Shown: in pieces, positions 52,540 to 61,624 of the stretch | How positions within the stretch are numbered: position 1 is the stretch's first letter | How the letters are laid out: every line of letters starts with the position of its first letter | Assembly (NCBI RefSeq): GCF_014643635.1 | Contig: NZ_BMJV01000009.1 | Span: 69,560-133,559 of the forward strand | Length of the DNA stretch: 64,000 nt | Origin: Salipiger pallidus | GTDB lineage: Bacteria; Pseudomonadota; Alphaproteobacteria; Rhodobacterales; Rhodobacteraceae | Reading direction: 5' to 3' | Made by a program: the position numbers and the translations under genes | Notes under the pieces: model-generated | Databases searched by the model: none | The model's input: the letters and a program-made list of their open reading frames with translations, nothing else | What the model was told of the DNA's origin: nothing

Positions 52540-53847
52540 TCAGCCGCCGGTCACAAGATCGGGAACGACCGAGACGATGCCGGGGAAAATCGCGAGCACC
52601 AGCACGAAGACGAGCATGATGGTGAAGAAGGGCAGGGCGGCGCGGACGATTTCTCCGAGAGGCTTGCGGGTCAGCCCCTGCAGCACGAAGAGATTCATCC
52701 CCACGGGTGGCGAGATCTGCGCGAGTTCCACCATCAGGATCAGGAAGATCCCGAACCACAGGCTGTCGTAGCCGGCAGCGGTGACCAGGGGCAGGACGAT
52801 CGGGATGGTCATCACGATGATCGACATGCCCTCGAGGAAGCTGCCAAGGACGATGTAGATGACGATCAGCAGGACGATCAGCATCAGCGGCGACAGGTTG
52901 AGCCCGTTGACGAAGCCGGACACCGCGCGCGGCATGCCGAGGAAGCCCATGGCCATCGACAGGAAGGAGGCCGAGGCGATGATGAGACCGAGCATCGAGA
53001 CGGTGCGAGAGGTGCCGATCGCCGCGTCGCGCAGTGCCCGCAGCGACAGCGATCCCTCGAAGGCCATGATCACGACGGTGGCGAATACTGCGAAGGCGGC
53101 GGCTTCGGTCGGGCTTGCCAAGCCGCCGTACATCGACCCGAGCACGGCGAGGATCAGCACGAGGAAAGGCAGGAGCCGGGGCAGGCCGCCAAAACGCTGC
53201 TTCCACAGCGCTTTGCGGTCGATACTGTCGGAGCGGCCGACGATGCCGGGGGACAGTTTAGCCCGCAGAATGACGTAGCCGACGAAGCTGAGCGCGAGCA
53301 GGAGGCCGGGCAGTATGCCCGCGGCAAAGAGCTTCAGCACAGAGGTCTGGGACAGCACGCCGTAGACGATCATGATGATCGACGGGGGGATCAGGAAGCC
53401 CAGCGTCCCAGCCCCGGCGAGAGTGCCGATGACGAGGCGCTCATCGTAGCCACGCTTCTTCAGCTCGGGAATGGTGATGCGCCCGATGGAGGTGGTGGTC
53501 GCGGCCGAAGAGCCCGAGATCAGCGCGAAGAGCGCGCAGCCGAAGATATTGGTATGCAGCAGCCCTCCGGGCAGGTCACGCAGCCAGGGCTCCAGCGCGC
53601 TGAACACACCGTTGATGAACTTCGTGCGGAAGAGCAGCTCCGCCATCATTATGAAGAGTGGCAGGGCCAGCAGCTCGGGCGAGGAGAGACCGTTCCACAC
53701 GGATTGAGCCAGCAACTTCTCGACCGGCATATTGCGGAAGATTTCGAGGCTGAGGATCCCGATGCCGGAAAGGCCCAGTCCGACCCAGACGCCCGAGCCC
53801 AGGATGGCGAGAAGAATGACGAAGGGGAAAAGAACAGATGCGGTCAT
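52540..53847 (-). CDS. TRAP transporter large permease, DctM family
   Basis: A 435-residue permease with about 12 hydrophobic segments and the DctM motifs LPLFIMMAELLFRTKFINGV, FALISGSSAATTTSIGRITI, GFLIPPSIIMIVYGVLS and AQISPPVGMNLFVLQGLT. It imports the operon's substrate with the DctQ and DctP proteins. It starts 6 bases after dctQ. Confidence 0.94.
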   Translation of the reverse strand: MTASVLFPFVILLAILGSGVWVGLGLSGIGILSLEIFRNMPVEKLLAQSVWNGLSSPELLALPLFIMMAELLFRTKFINGVFSALEPWLRDLPGGLLHTNIFGCALFALISGSSAATTTSIGRITIPELKKRGYDERLVIGTLAGAGTLGFLIPPSIIMIVYGVLSQTSVLKLFAAGILPGLLLALSFVGYVILRAKLSPGIVGRSDSIDRKALWKQRFGGLPRLLPFLVLILAVLGSMYGGLASPTEAAAFAVFATVVIMAFEGSLSLRALRDAAIGTSRTVSMLGLIIASASFLSMAMGFLGMPRAVSGFVNGLNLSPLMLIVLLIVIYIVLGSFLEGMSIIVMTIPIVLPLVTAAGYDSLWFGIFLILMVELAQISPPVGMNLFVLQGLTRKPLGEIVRAALPFFTIMLVFVLVLAIFPGIVSVVPDLVTGG

Positions 53848-53853
53848 TTCGGG

Positions 53854-54366
53854 TCAATCCATGATCGGGGCGGGGTCGTCCTCGCCGGTCGTGTCGAGCT
53901 CGAGCTCCTTGCCGAGAAGCAGGGCGAGTAGCCGCAGCGCGACCTGCAGCGTCAGCACCCCGCAGCCGAAGACCACGAAGGCGGCCGGGATGATGAGCGG
54001 CGTGTCGGTGGTGGTGCCGGTGGTCCGGCCCGACCAGAGGTAGCCGAGCGCAAGCTGCGTCATGGCACTGGTGAGGAAGAGGGCGATTGCGAGGCCGATG
54101 AGGCCGCTAATCCATTCAAAGCCCCGCGGGATGAAGCCGCGCAGCAGCGTCACCCGGATGTGGCCGCCGGTACGCAACGTCCAGCCGGCGCCGAGAAAGA
54201 CCGCCGAGATATGGATGAAGACGGAGTATTCCCACACGAAATGCAGGCTAATCCCGGCGAGCTTGCGCAGGAAGATTTCTGCGACGATCAAGACGACGAT
54301 GCAGCAAATCGCCAGACCCGACAGCAAAGAAAGAGCGTAGGACAGGCGGTCAACGGTCTTGATCAT
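53854..54366 (-). CDS. TRAP transporter small permease, DctQ family
   Basis: A 170-residue membrane protein with four hydrophobic segments. It carries the DctQ loop LIVAEIFLRKLAGISLHFVW, then EYSVFIHISAVFLGAGWTLR and TGGHIRVTLL. The frame is open further upstream, but the ATG at 54366 follows GAGGG and gives the normal N-terminus. Confidence 0.9.
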   Translation of the reverse strand: MIKTVDRLSYALSLLSGLAICCIVVLIVAEIFLRKLAGISLHFVWEYSVFIHISAVFLGAGWTLRTGGHIRVTLLRGFIPRGFEWISGLIGLAIALFLTSAMTQLALGYLWSGRTTGTTTDTPLIIPAAFVVFGCGVLTLQVALRLLALLLGKELELDTTGEDDPAPIMD

Positions 54367-54438
54367 TATGGGGTTTCCCTCGGTTGTCGGAACGTCGCGG
54401 GCCGAGATGGCCCGCGACATGGGTCGTCTCAGCAGGGG

Positions 54439-55401
54439 TCAGCGGCCCTTGAAGCCGTCAACGATGGCCGTGGCCTCGTCACCCAGTTCCTCGAGCACCG
54501 CTGCGCGCAGCGGTGCTGCCAGGTCTGCCAGCTCGGCGCGCAGCTCATCCGAGATCGGCGCGAGCGTCATGCCATTCTCGGCAAGGACGTCCATGTTGCG
54601 GGCATCCTCGTCCTGGGCAGCCTGCCAGAATTCGGGCTGGAGCTTGTCGGCAATCTCGCTGATCGCGGTCTGGTCGGCTTCGTCCAGCGCGTTCCAGCTG
54701 TCGAGGTTGACGGTCACCGCGTTCAGGTTCCAAGTCTGCCGGGTCGGGTAGCCGTACTCGAGGAATTCCCAGAACGAGCCGTCGACCGCGGAGGGCGAGG
54801 AGGTCGCCACCGAGTCGATGGCGCCCGCTGCCAGCGAGGGGATCACCTCGCCCCAGGGCAGTTGTACCGGGGTCATGCCGGCAGAGGCGAAGACTTCGGT
54901 CGAGGAGCGGTCATAGGAGCGGATCTTGATCCCCGCGAGCGAGGCCAGATCGGTGACCTCGGTCTTGGTCCAGATCTGCTGCTGCGGCCAAGGCATCGTG
55001 TAGAGCAGCTTCTGGTTGTTGGCTTCCATGATCGCTTCGAGCTCTTCGCGGAAGAAGTCCTCGAATTCCGCAAGTTCCTCGGAGGAGGATATGAAGTAGG
55101 GAAGCGAGGTCAGACCAAGCAGCGGCTCGTCGCCGACCTGCTGGTTGAGCAGCATGTCACCGATCGGTACGAGACCGTCGCGCACCGCGCCGAGCATCTC
55201 CGGGCCCTTGAAGCCGAGGGCACCGCCGGGGTGCAGCGCGATCTCGACCCGCCCATCGGTAGCATCCTTCACGTCGTCGGCGAAGGTTGCGGCGGCTACC
55301 GAGATGTAGTTCTCGGCCGGCCATGCAAGTGGAAGGTCCCAGTTTTCGGCTGCCGCGGGGGCGGCTGCCAGAGTCGCGAGCATGAGGCTGCGGTAAAGCA
55401 T
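54439..55401 (-). CDS. TRAP transporter substrate-binding protein, DctP family
   Basis: A 320-residue binding protein. The signal peptide is MLYRSLMLATLAAAPAAA, and the mature start is ENWDLPLAWPAENYISVAAA. DctP features are TDGRVEIALHPGGALGFKGP and the carboxylate-binding Arg region LAGIKIRSYDRSSTEVFASA, where Ser/Tyr changes around the Arg set it apart from the one at 10791-11798. It is the first gene of the long leftward operon. An AGGGAAAA site precedes the ATG at 55401, and an AT-rich region lies upstream. Confidence 0.92.
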   Translation of the reverse strand: MLYRSLMLATLAAAPAAAENWDLPLAWPAENYISVAAATFADDVKDATDGRVEIALHPGGALGFKGPEMLGAVRDGLVPIGDMLLNQQVGDEPLLGLTSLPYFISSSEELAEFEDFFREELEAIMEANNQKLLYTMPWPQQQIWTKTEVTDLASLAGIKIRSYDRSSTEVFASAGMTPVQLPWGEVIPSLAAGAIDSVATSSPSAVDGSFWEFLEYGYPTRQTWNLNAVTVNLDSWNALDEADQTAISEIADKLQPEFWQAAQDEDARNMDVLAENGMTLAPISDELRAELADLAAPLRAAVLEELGDEATAIVDGFKGR

Positions 55402-56208
55402 GATTTTTCCCTGAAGTTTATGTTTGTCTTTGCGATCGAGTATGAAGGAAAACCTAAGGCGCATAGTTTTTTAAAAAAAGAGAATATAATTTTCATAAAA
55501 AAATTCCCAAAAGTGATGTGTTGGCCGTTCGTTGATCGAGAGAGGCGCTTGGATGTACGAAGGTTTTCAATGTTTGCCCGAACTTGAACGACCGCTCGCG
55601 CCTCCCTGAGCAGCCGCGCAGCCATTCCACGTCCGGCGCCGCAACAAGCGGATCTGTCTTCTCAATGACAGCTTGATTGAATCGGCTTGATTTGTGGCGA
55701 TGGCTGAACCTGCGGACGCTACTGGCCCTAGCCGATTTTTCCTGAGTTGTATCCCAGGTGAGTGTTTTTGGAACACTGGCCTTCGAGGAGATTGCACTAC
55801 GGTCCGTGTTGCTAGTCCCGGCATTGCACCTATCTCTCTGCGGGCTTGTCGGAAAGCCAGGTTGTGCGCTTTCAAGCAGCCCACAAGACGCGCTCCAGCC
55901 AGCCGTCCAAGCCCGTGCCATCGCAGCTGATGGCTCTTAATGGCCGAGCAATAACTAGCGGTGTTGCCTCCCCCGAGCGACGGGCTCGGGCGCGTCGCGC
56001 GGTTTTCTATGGGGTACGATCGTCGTTCCGTGCCCAACCCTTGCGCAAGCTTATAGCTTTCGGCATCCATATCGAAGACGTTGACGTGGCAATATTTTAC
56101 ATAACCCTCATTACGCGGCACTTTTAGCGGCAGGTCGCGCGCTGCCCTGAAGTTCGATTCCCATATAAACAGACGTTTATCTAATGGATAGCCTCTGCCA
56201 ATGAAGCG
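55402..56208. other. 807-base non-coding region: AT-rich promoter side, then decayed sequence
   Basis: Bases 55440-55520 are strongly AT-rich (runs such as TTTTTTAAAAAAAG and ATAAAAAAATT), fitting a promoter for the leftward TRAP operon. The remainder to 56208 has an open frame on the reverse strand without any family features, start signal or codon pattern that I trust. A GTTCGATTCC near 56152 looks like a tRNA T-loop, but its flanks do not pair. No gene is supported. Confidence 0.4.
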
Positions 56209-57090
56209 ATTTACGCGCAACTGAGCGTCATGGACCGTGTCCAGATCGAACGCTGGAAGCTGGCAAAGGTCCCTGTCCGGGAGATGGCGCGCGTGTTGCC
56301 TCGCTCGAAAGCCACTATCATCGCGAAACCAAACGAAGCTGGTTCAGCGATGAGTGCCTGCCGGTTTACGGCGCCGACGCGCATCACCGAGCCAACAGTC
56401 GGCGCGCCCGCCAGCGCAAGCTGATCCGGCATCCTCAGCTTCGAAATCAGGTGGCCGAGCGGATCAAGAACGGCCCCCTCTCGGCAGCATGCCGCGCACG
56501 CGCCTGCCGGTCGACGGGACGTCTGAGCAAATCGGCAACCAGCTGGTCCACGAAGGTGTGACGCTCCGGGTCTGCCAGGAAACGATCTACCACTACATCT
56601 ACTTGAAGGAAGGCATGGCGCAGGAGCTTTTGTGGTACCTACCCGAACACTGAAAGGCCCGCCAACCACATCGCGCCCGCAAGCGCCGCGCTGAAAGTCG
56701 ACCGTGATGTCAGTATCCTCTTCCGCCCGGATGATGTCGCACACCGCGGGGAATTTGGTCACTGGGAAGACGATTTGATGCTGTTCGCACAATCCTCGCG
56801 AGACCAACGTCACCTCTCTTGTCCAACGCGGCGGCCACTTCACCGTGTTGCTGAAGAGCACGAACAGGCGTACGAAACCGGTCATGCACTGCCCGGCAGG
56901 CGGTTGCGTCGTGCTAGAGCATGACGCAATCTGCCGAGAGGGAAAAGTTCGTGAAGGCGGTTCGGGATCTGAACTGGTGGGCCACAGATCCCTCACCTTC
57001 GACTGCGGCACGGGGTTCGTATCATGGCCGCACCGGCAGGCCCAGCTCGGAACCCAGACCTGGGTCTGCGACCCCTCCTCATCTGGTGCT
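56209..57090 (+). pseudogene. IS30-family transposase, multiply frameshifted
   Basis: Blocks in different frames follow the order of an IS30 transposase. The N-terminal HTH is IYAQLSVMDRVQIERWKLAK, VPVREMARVLPRSKATI. The middle is RHPQLRNQVAERIKNG, then EQIGNQLVHEGVTLRVCQET, IYHYIYLKEGMAQELLW. The catalytic start is RPDDVAHRGEFGHWEDDL. The later part is LLKSTNRRTKPVM, RSLTFDCGTGFVSWP and GTQTWVCDPSSS. Several catalytic positions are altered (for example FDCGTG for the usual FDRGTE). The element is dead and its ends are not evident. Confidence 0.75.
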
Positions 57091-57224
57091 GGACCGTGCG
57101 TGCGCCATATCGGCAACGACTGCCATCCTAGATTTGTCTGGCCTGGTCCAATGCCAGGCCAGGATCACGCGTCGGCGTCAGATGGTCGCCATTCCGGCAA
57201 GGGCCGCAGCCTGCTTTCCACAAA

Positions 57225-57312
57225 TCTGCCGCACTCATCCGACCAAGGCGGGCGCCCCAAGTGCGGCGTGACGACCAAGCTGCAAGCGATCTGTGGAAGC
57301 AAGGCCCCCGGT
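57225..57312 (+). pseudogene. Short IS5-like transposase fragment
   Basis: The plus strand reads DQGGRPKCGVTTKLQAICGS, resembling the GRPxGGLTTKLHAxxD segment of IS5-group transposases. It stops abruptly 2 bases from the end of the opposite-strand secretion-associated gene. Too short for certainty. Confidence 0.4.
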
Positions 57313-57313
57313 A

Positions 57314-60300
57314 TCAGGCGAGATAGTAATCCTTGTCATTGCCGGCGCCGCCCTTGAACAGGTCGTCGAGTTCATGTTCGGCCTTGGCTTTCTCCTGCCC
57401 CGCCATGGCGGTCTGGCCGATGATCGTGACTAGTGTCACGGCCAGGCCGAAGCCGGCCATGAGTGGGAACAGCGGGCCGCTCAACGCTGCGATCCCTGCC
57501 AGATCACCGATAGCGGCTGTCAGACCGAACCCGCCTGACATTGCAAGTCCCGTGCCCCCCAGAAGATCGAGTACACCTTTCTCATTCTTGCCGGCTGCAA
57601 AGTTGTCGACTGCGGAATGGTAGGTGCCAGCCGCGTAAAGCAGATCGCCAATCGGAGACAGTGTGCCCACAACCTTCAGGAACATGCCGAGCCCCTCTTT
57701 GGGAATGAAACCAAGGAACTTGGCGACCGTTTCCGGATCACCTTCCTCCATGACTTGCGCAATCTGCTCATTCAAAGCCGTGGGGTCATTGAGGACCTCA
57801 GCATCTGTCAGGCGTGGCAGGTCAAGCTCCTCGCGCACGCCGGACGCGTCGAGCGCCTCATTGACATCGGTAGCGTAGTCCGAGCCCCTGACCTCTTCGG
57901 GAATGGTGTCCAACCCAGGCATACGTCCGTCAGACTCCATGTGCAGAAGCTCATCCGCGTCGATGCCCGCCTCGTCCGCAGTGTAGATGAAAGCGTCCGC
58001 GAATTCGTCGCCAATCTCTTCCAGCGCCTCAAGATCTTCTGGGCTGGCTCCTGCGATCAACTCCCTTGTTTCGGCGATAAAGGCTTTTGTTTCCGCATCC
58101 GGCGCAAGTTCCTCGAGCGTCTCGAAGTACTCGTCAATTGCCTTTTCGATTTCCTTCCTGTCAGCCTCGCTCGGTGCGTTATGGCGCAATTCCGCCAATT
58201 CGACGGGTGACGGCGGACGACCATCGGACATGTTCGCCGGCACCTTGCCGCCATGCTCTTCGAACTCCCCATAGAAGGTCTGCGTCGCCGAAGCCAAGGA
58301 CTTGCCCTCTTTCGACATGCCAAACATCTTCCAGAAGTTTTCGGTGCCAGCCATCTGCCCGGTCGCCGAGAACACGTCGGCAGCCATCGTCAGGCGATCC
58401 CATGGCGTCGTATCGCTGCCTCCGTTGGTGAAGCGCGTGATGAAATGTGCTCCCGCCATCAAGCTGCCCAGGACCGTCAGGCCCTTGCTGTCGTCAAGCT
58501 TTTGCAGGAACTTCTTCATGCCTCCGATCTCAGAGGCCTTTATGCCGTTCTTTTCCAAGAAAGAGACCATCTCTTCGGCGGTCATGTTGCCGGTGTCTTT
58601 GACATTCTTCAGCAGCAGAACGAGCGCTTTCTTCGCCTGCCCCTTGCCCGCTGCAGGGATCTCGTTGAACGTGTTGATAAAGCTGGATGCCGTGCCGTTG
58701 GTGATCCGCGAGATCGATAGTCCTTTGGCAACCATGCTGTCGACGTATTCTGATATCTCCGCGTCGGTCATGTTCTTGAGCTGTTCGGGGTCGATCGCGG
58801 TTTCGAGCTGGTTCTTCACCTCTTTGCCACGCAGCTCATTGGCCTTGCCCTGATCGAACAGCGCGACCGTATCTATCAGCCCCTTAACGTAACGCTGCCG
58901 CTCGGCAGGTTCCATCGTGTCCAGCTTTTCCTGAACCTCAGGATCGTTGAGAATGTCCTCGACCTCCGAGACGATCTCGTCGCCAGACTTTCCGGTGACT
59001 TTCTTGGCGATCTTGGTCTCGATCTTCTCTTGGATCGCGATGATTTCAGGGTCGTTGAGAAGCTCGGCGATATCTTCCTGGATCTTCTTCTTGTCGATCT
59101 TGCCCTTGAACTTGCCCTCATCGGCATTGACCAGCATGTGGATCAGGTTGTGCAATGTCTTGGCCTTGGAGCCATCCTTGGCCTTCGACAGTTCCCCATC
59201 AAGCTCTTTTCTACCCTCTTCGAGGATCTTCTCGCGCTCGTCGAGGGACAAGGGCGACTTGGGTAGGTCGCCGTAATCGGCAACGCCGGGGCGCGGCACG
59301 TCGCGCCTGTCCAAGCCCGCTGGAATGCCGTCGATTTCCGAATGGCCCTTGAGTGTGCCATAGCCGTGATCGATGAAATCCTGGAACCGCCCGGCCTCGG
59401 TGCCGTTCTTGGCCTGTGACTTGGGATCATTGCGATCGGCACGTGTCCAACCCTCGATCCGTCCATTGCCGACATCCTTGCCGGACAGGCGTTCGCCGTC
59501 GGCGCTGAAATTTTCGATGTGGTTGAGCACAGCCACGGCACGGAAGGCAGCGGCTGGATCGCGTTCAAAGTCGCCGACACGGCGTTTGAGCGCCTGCTTG
59601 TCCTTGGTCGACAGCTGCGCGAGTATCGGGTTGTCCTTTACGATTTCATCCGCCGAACGCGTGTCACCATAGGGCCGGGTGGTTTCAGGTCCAATCGTGC
59701 CGTGGAACGTTGTGTGACGCGGAGGCGGGACGTCCTTTTTCATCCCGTGTTCATTGGCATCCTTACCCTGAAGCGTCTTGAAGCCGTATTTGCCGAAGTC
59801 TTCCAGGCGGTTCTTAAGCTCGTTCGGCCAGCTTGTGACGTCAGCGAACCAACCCGACCTGCGGTTGCTCGAACTCGGAACGAACGATCCATTTTCGTCA
59901 AAGTTTCTGATATGATTGAGCACAGAAGCCGCCCGGTATGCGGCGTCGGGATCACGTTCGAAATCCCCAACATGCTTTTTAAGGTCGTCCTTGTATTTCT
60001 TAGGCAGGCTTTTGAGTTCGGGGTTATCATCAAGGATCTGATCAGCGCTGCGAGTATCGCCTTCGGGACGCTTGGTGGTCTTGCTTAGTCCGCCCTCGGC
60101 TTCATTGCCCTTGTAGGTGCCGTCAATCTCTGCGTCGCCCTTGAGCGAGCCGTAGCCCTCCTTAAAGAAGGTCTCCAGCCGCTTGGCTTCGCTCCCTCCC
60201 TTGGCGTCCTTGCCTTTGCGAAAACCACTGACGCGACCATCGCCGACGCTCTTGTCGAAGATCTCGTTCCCTTCAGCGTCGAAATGTTCGATATGGTTCA

Positions 60301-61531
60301 GGACGGCCACGGCGCGGAAGGCCGCGTCGGGATCGTTTTCAAAATCCCCGACCATCTGCTTGAGGGCATGCTTCTCGCGTTTGCTGAGCTGCGCCAGGAT
60401 CGGGTTGTCGTCGATGATCTCGTCCGCCGAACGCTTGTCACCCTTGGGACGCTTGGTGTCGTGGTTGAGGCCACTCTCGGCTTCGCCGTCAATGGGCCGC
60501 CCGGTGATCGGGATGTCCTTGTCGAAGGCATCAAAGCCGTTTTTCAGGAACTCCTCCAGCCGTGCGGCTTCGGATCCGCCGTGCGTCTTGCGCTTTTTCT
60601 TGCCCCATTTCCATGGCAGGAAAACCTCGGACGCATTGGGGTTGTAGTGGTAGCCGTCAATGCGGTCGTTCTCGGTCTTGTCGCCATACAGCGCCTTGCC
60701 ATCGCCATCGTAGTTCTCGATCATCTCAAGCACACTGACGGCCCGGTAGGCGGCGTCCGGATCCCGGTCGAAATCACCGACCTTCTGCTTCAGGCGCTCG
60801 CGTTCGGAATCCCCAAGGTTGGTCAGCAAAGGGCTGTCTGCCTTGATCTCCTCGGCAGAGCGGGTGTCACCCTCGGGGCGGGTGGTAAAGCGGTCGAGAC
60901 CGTTGGCCGCCTGATCCCCGCGCGGGATCCCGTCGCCGCCGACCGGAGATTTGTGATTGAAGTGATCGAAGCCGTACTTGATGAAATCCTGAAAGCGGCC
61001 GGCTTCGGTACCGTGCTTGGCCTCGGACTTCTTGTCGTTGCGATTGGCGCGGGTCCAGCCGTCAATGCGTCCGTCGCCGACCTTCTTGCCCTCGATGACA
61101 TCGCCATCGTCGTTGTAGTTTTCGATATGGTTGATGACGGCGGAGGCCTTGTAGGCGGCGTCCGGGTCCTTCATCAGGTCGTTCCAGTCCTTCTTGCCCA
61201 GCTTCTTGGCGAGGTCGTTTTTGTCCTTGATGTGCAGCTGGGCGAGCGTCGGGTTGTCCTTGACGATCTCCTCGGCGCTGCGGTCGTCACCGCGCGGACG
61301 CTCAAGATCGGGGCCGAACTTTTGCTCGCCGGCAGTCGGACGACGGTCTCTTTTTTCTGAGATGCCAATATTTGGACTAGAGGGGTCCGGGATGGGAAGG
61401 GGAGACCAGGTATCCCGCTTAGATGAGCGCCGTGCGGAAAGGTTAAAAGCACTCTGGGGCAGCGATGGTCCGTCGTATTCGGCCAGCCTGTTTTCGTTTC
61501 CTGTAGCACCATTCTGGCCTGTCACGCGCAT
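57314..61531 (-). CDS. Large HrpF/NolX-like type III secretion-associated protein with five N-terminal repeats
   Basis: A 1405-residue protein starting with GGAGG-ATG. After a short N-terminal region come five imperfect repeats (about residues 78-217, 218-360, 361-487, 488-618, 619-740). Each follows the pattern RPxGDxRSAxEI, DNPxLxxL, VGDFxxDPDAAYRA, VLxHIEN, a D/G/N-rich EF-hand-like loop and GRIDGW. A helical charged middle (EEILNDPE-like, 760-1100) follows. The C-terminus (about 1285-1395) is hydrophobic and Gly-rich (GGTGLAMSGGFGLTAAIGDL, LMAGFGLAVTLVTIIGQTAM), suited to membrane insertion. HrpF/NolX translocon proteins share this repeat type and hydrophobic tail. It lies beside sctV. 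Assignment is by pattern memory only. Confidence 0.6.
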   Translation of the reverse strand: MRVTGQNGATGNENRLAEYDGPSLPQSAFNLSARRSSKRDTWSPLPIPDPSSPNIGISEKRDRRPTAGEQKFGPDLERPRGDDRSAEEIVKDNPTLAQLHIKDKNDLAKKLGKKDWNDLMKDPDAAYKASAVINHIENYNDDGDVIEGKKVGDGRIDGWTRANRNDKKSEAKHGTEAGRFQDFIKYGFDHFNHKSPVGGDGIPRGDQAANGLDRFTTRPEGDTRSAEEIKADSPLLTNLGDSERERLKQKVGDFDRDPDAAYRAVSVLEMIENYDGDGKALYGDKTENDRIDGYHYNPNASEVFLPWKWGKKKRKTHGGSEAARLEEFLKNGFDAFDKDIPITGRPIDGEAESGLNHDTKRPKGDKRSADEIIDDNPILAQLSKREKHALKQMVGDFENDPDAAFRAVAVLNHIEHFDAEGNEIFDKSVGDGRVSGFRKGKDAKGGSEAKRLETFFKEGYGSLKGDAEIDGTYKGNEAEGGLSKTTKRPEGDTRSADQILDDNPELKSLPKKYKDDLKKHVGDFERDPDAAYRAASVLNHIRNFDENGSFVPSSSNRRSGWFADVTSWPNELKNRLEDFGKYGFKTLQGKDANEHGMKKDVPPPRHTTFHGTIGPETTRPYGDTRSADEIVKDNPILAQLSTKDKQALKRRVGDFERDPAAAFRAVAVLNHIENFSADGERLSGKDVGNGRIEGWTRADRNDPKSQAKNGTEAGRFQDFIDHGYGTLKGHSEIDGIPAGLDRRDVPRPGVADYGDLPKSPLSLDEREKILEEGRKELDGELSKAKDGSKAKTLHNLIHMLVNADEGKFKGKIDKKKIQEDIAELLNDPEIIAIQEKIETKIAKKVTGKSGDEIVSEVEDILNDPEVQEKLDTMEPAERQRYVKGLIDTVALFDQGKANELRGKEVKNQLETAIDPEQLKNMTDAEISEYVDSMVAKGLSISRITNGTASSFINTFNEIPAAGKGQAKKALVLLLKNVKDTGNMTAEEMVSFLEKNGIKASEIGGMKKFLQKLDDSKGLTVLGSLMAGAHFITRFTNGGSDTTPWDRLTMAADVFSATGQMAGTENFWKMFGMSKEGKSLASATQTFYGEFEEHGGKVPANMSDGRPPSPVELAELRHNAPSEADRKEIEKAIDEYFETLEELAPDAETKAFIAETRELIAGASPEDLEALEEIGDEFADAFIYTADEAGIDADELLHMESDGRMPGLDTIPEEVRGSDYATDVNEALDASGVREELDLPRLTDAEVLNDPTALNEQIAQVMEEGDPETVAKFLGFIPKEGLGMFLKVVGTLSPIGDLLYAAGTYHSAVDNFAAGKNEKGVLDLLGGTGLAMSGGFGLTAAIGDLAGIAALSGPLFPLMAGFGLAVTLVTIIGQTAMAGQEKAKAEHELDDLFKGGAGNDKDYYLA
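59312..61300 (-). repeat. Five tandem about 120-140-residue protein repeats within the HrpF/NolX-like gene
   Basis: Repeat starts are marked by ERPRGDDRSAEEI, RPEGDTRSAEEI, RPKGDKRSADEI, RPEGDTRSADQI and RPYGDTRSADEI. Repeats 1 and 5 are most alike (both end GxGRIxGWTRAxRND, TEAGRFQDFI). The repeats differ enough in DNA to have been duplicated long ago. Confidence 0.85.
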
Positions 61532-61624
61532 CTTGCAATCCCTCCAATATCTCCCATCAGGATTGCGCGTTCGCGTACAGAGCGCATCTGGATCGGCTAC
61601 GCAGATCCCTCAGTAGAACCTCGG

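Noticed and set aside
52195-53931. A 578-residue plus-strand open frame opposite the second TRAP permease.
   Set aside because: Antisense shadow of DctM with highly charged, low-complexity translation; no ribosome site or domain.
56150-56165. GTTCGATTCC resembling a tRNA T-loop.
   Set aside because: The flanking bases do not form a T-stem, and no acceptor, D or anticodon arms are found around it.
55567-56220. A 217-residue reverse-strand open frame in the gap before the IS30 remnant.
   Set aside because: No recognisable motif, no ribosome site, mixed composition, and it lies in a decayed region.
59312-61300. Repeated pattern considered as a CRISPR array or DNA tandem repeat.
   Set aside because: The repeats are long, divergent at DNA level and in frame with protein motifs. 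They are protein-domain repeats. No CRISPR-like short direct repeats were seen anywhere in the window.
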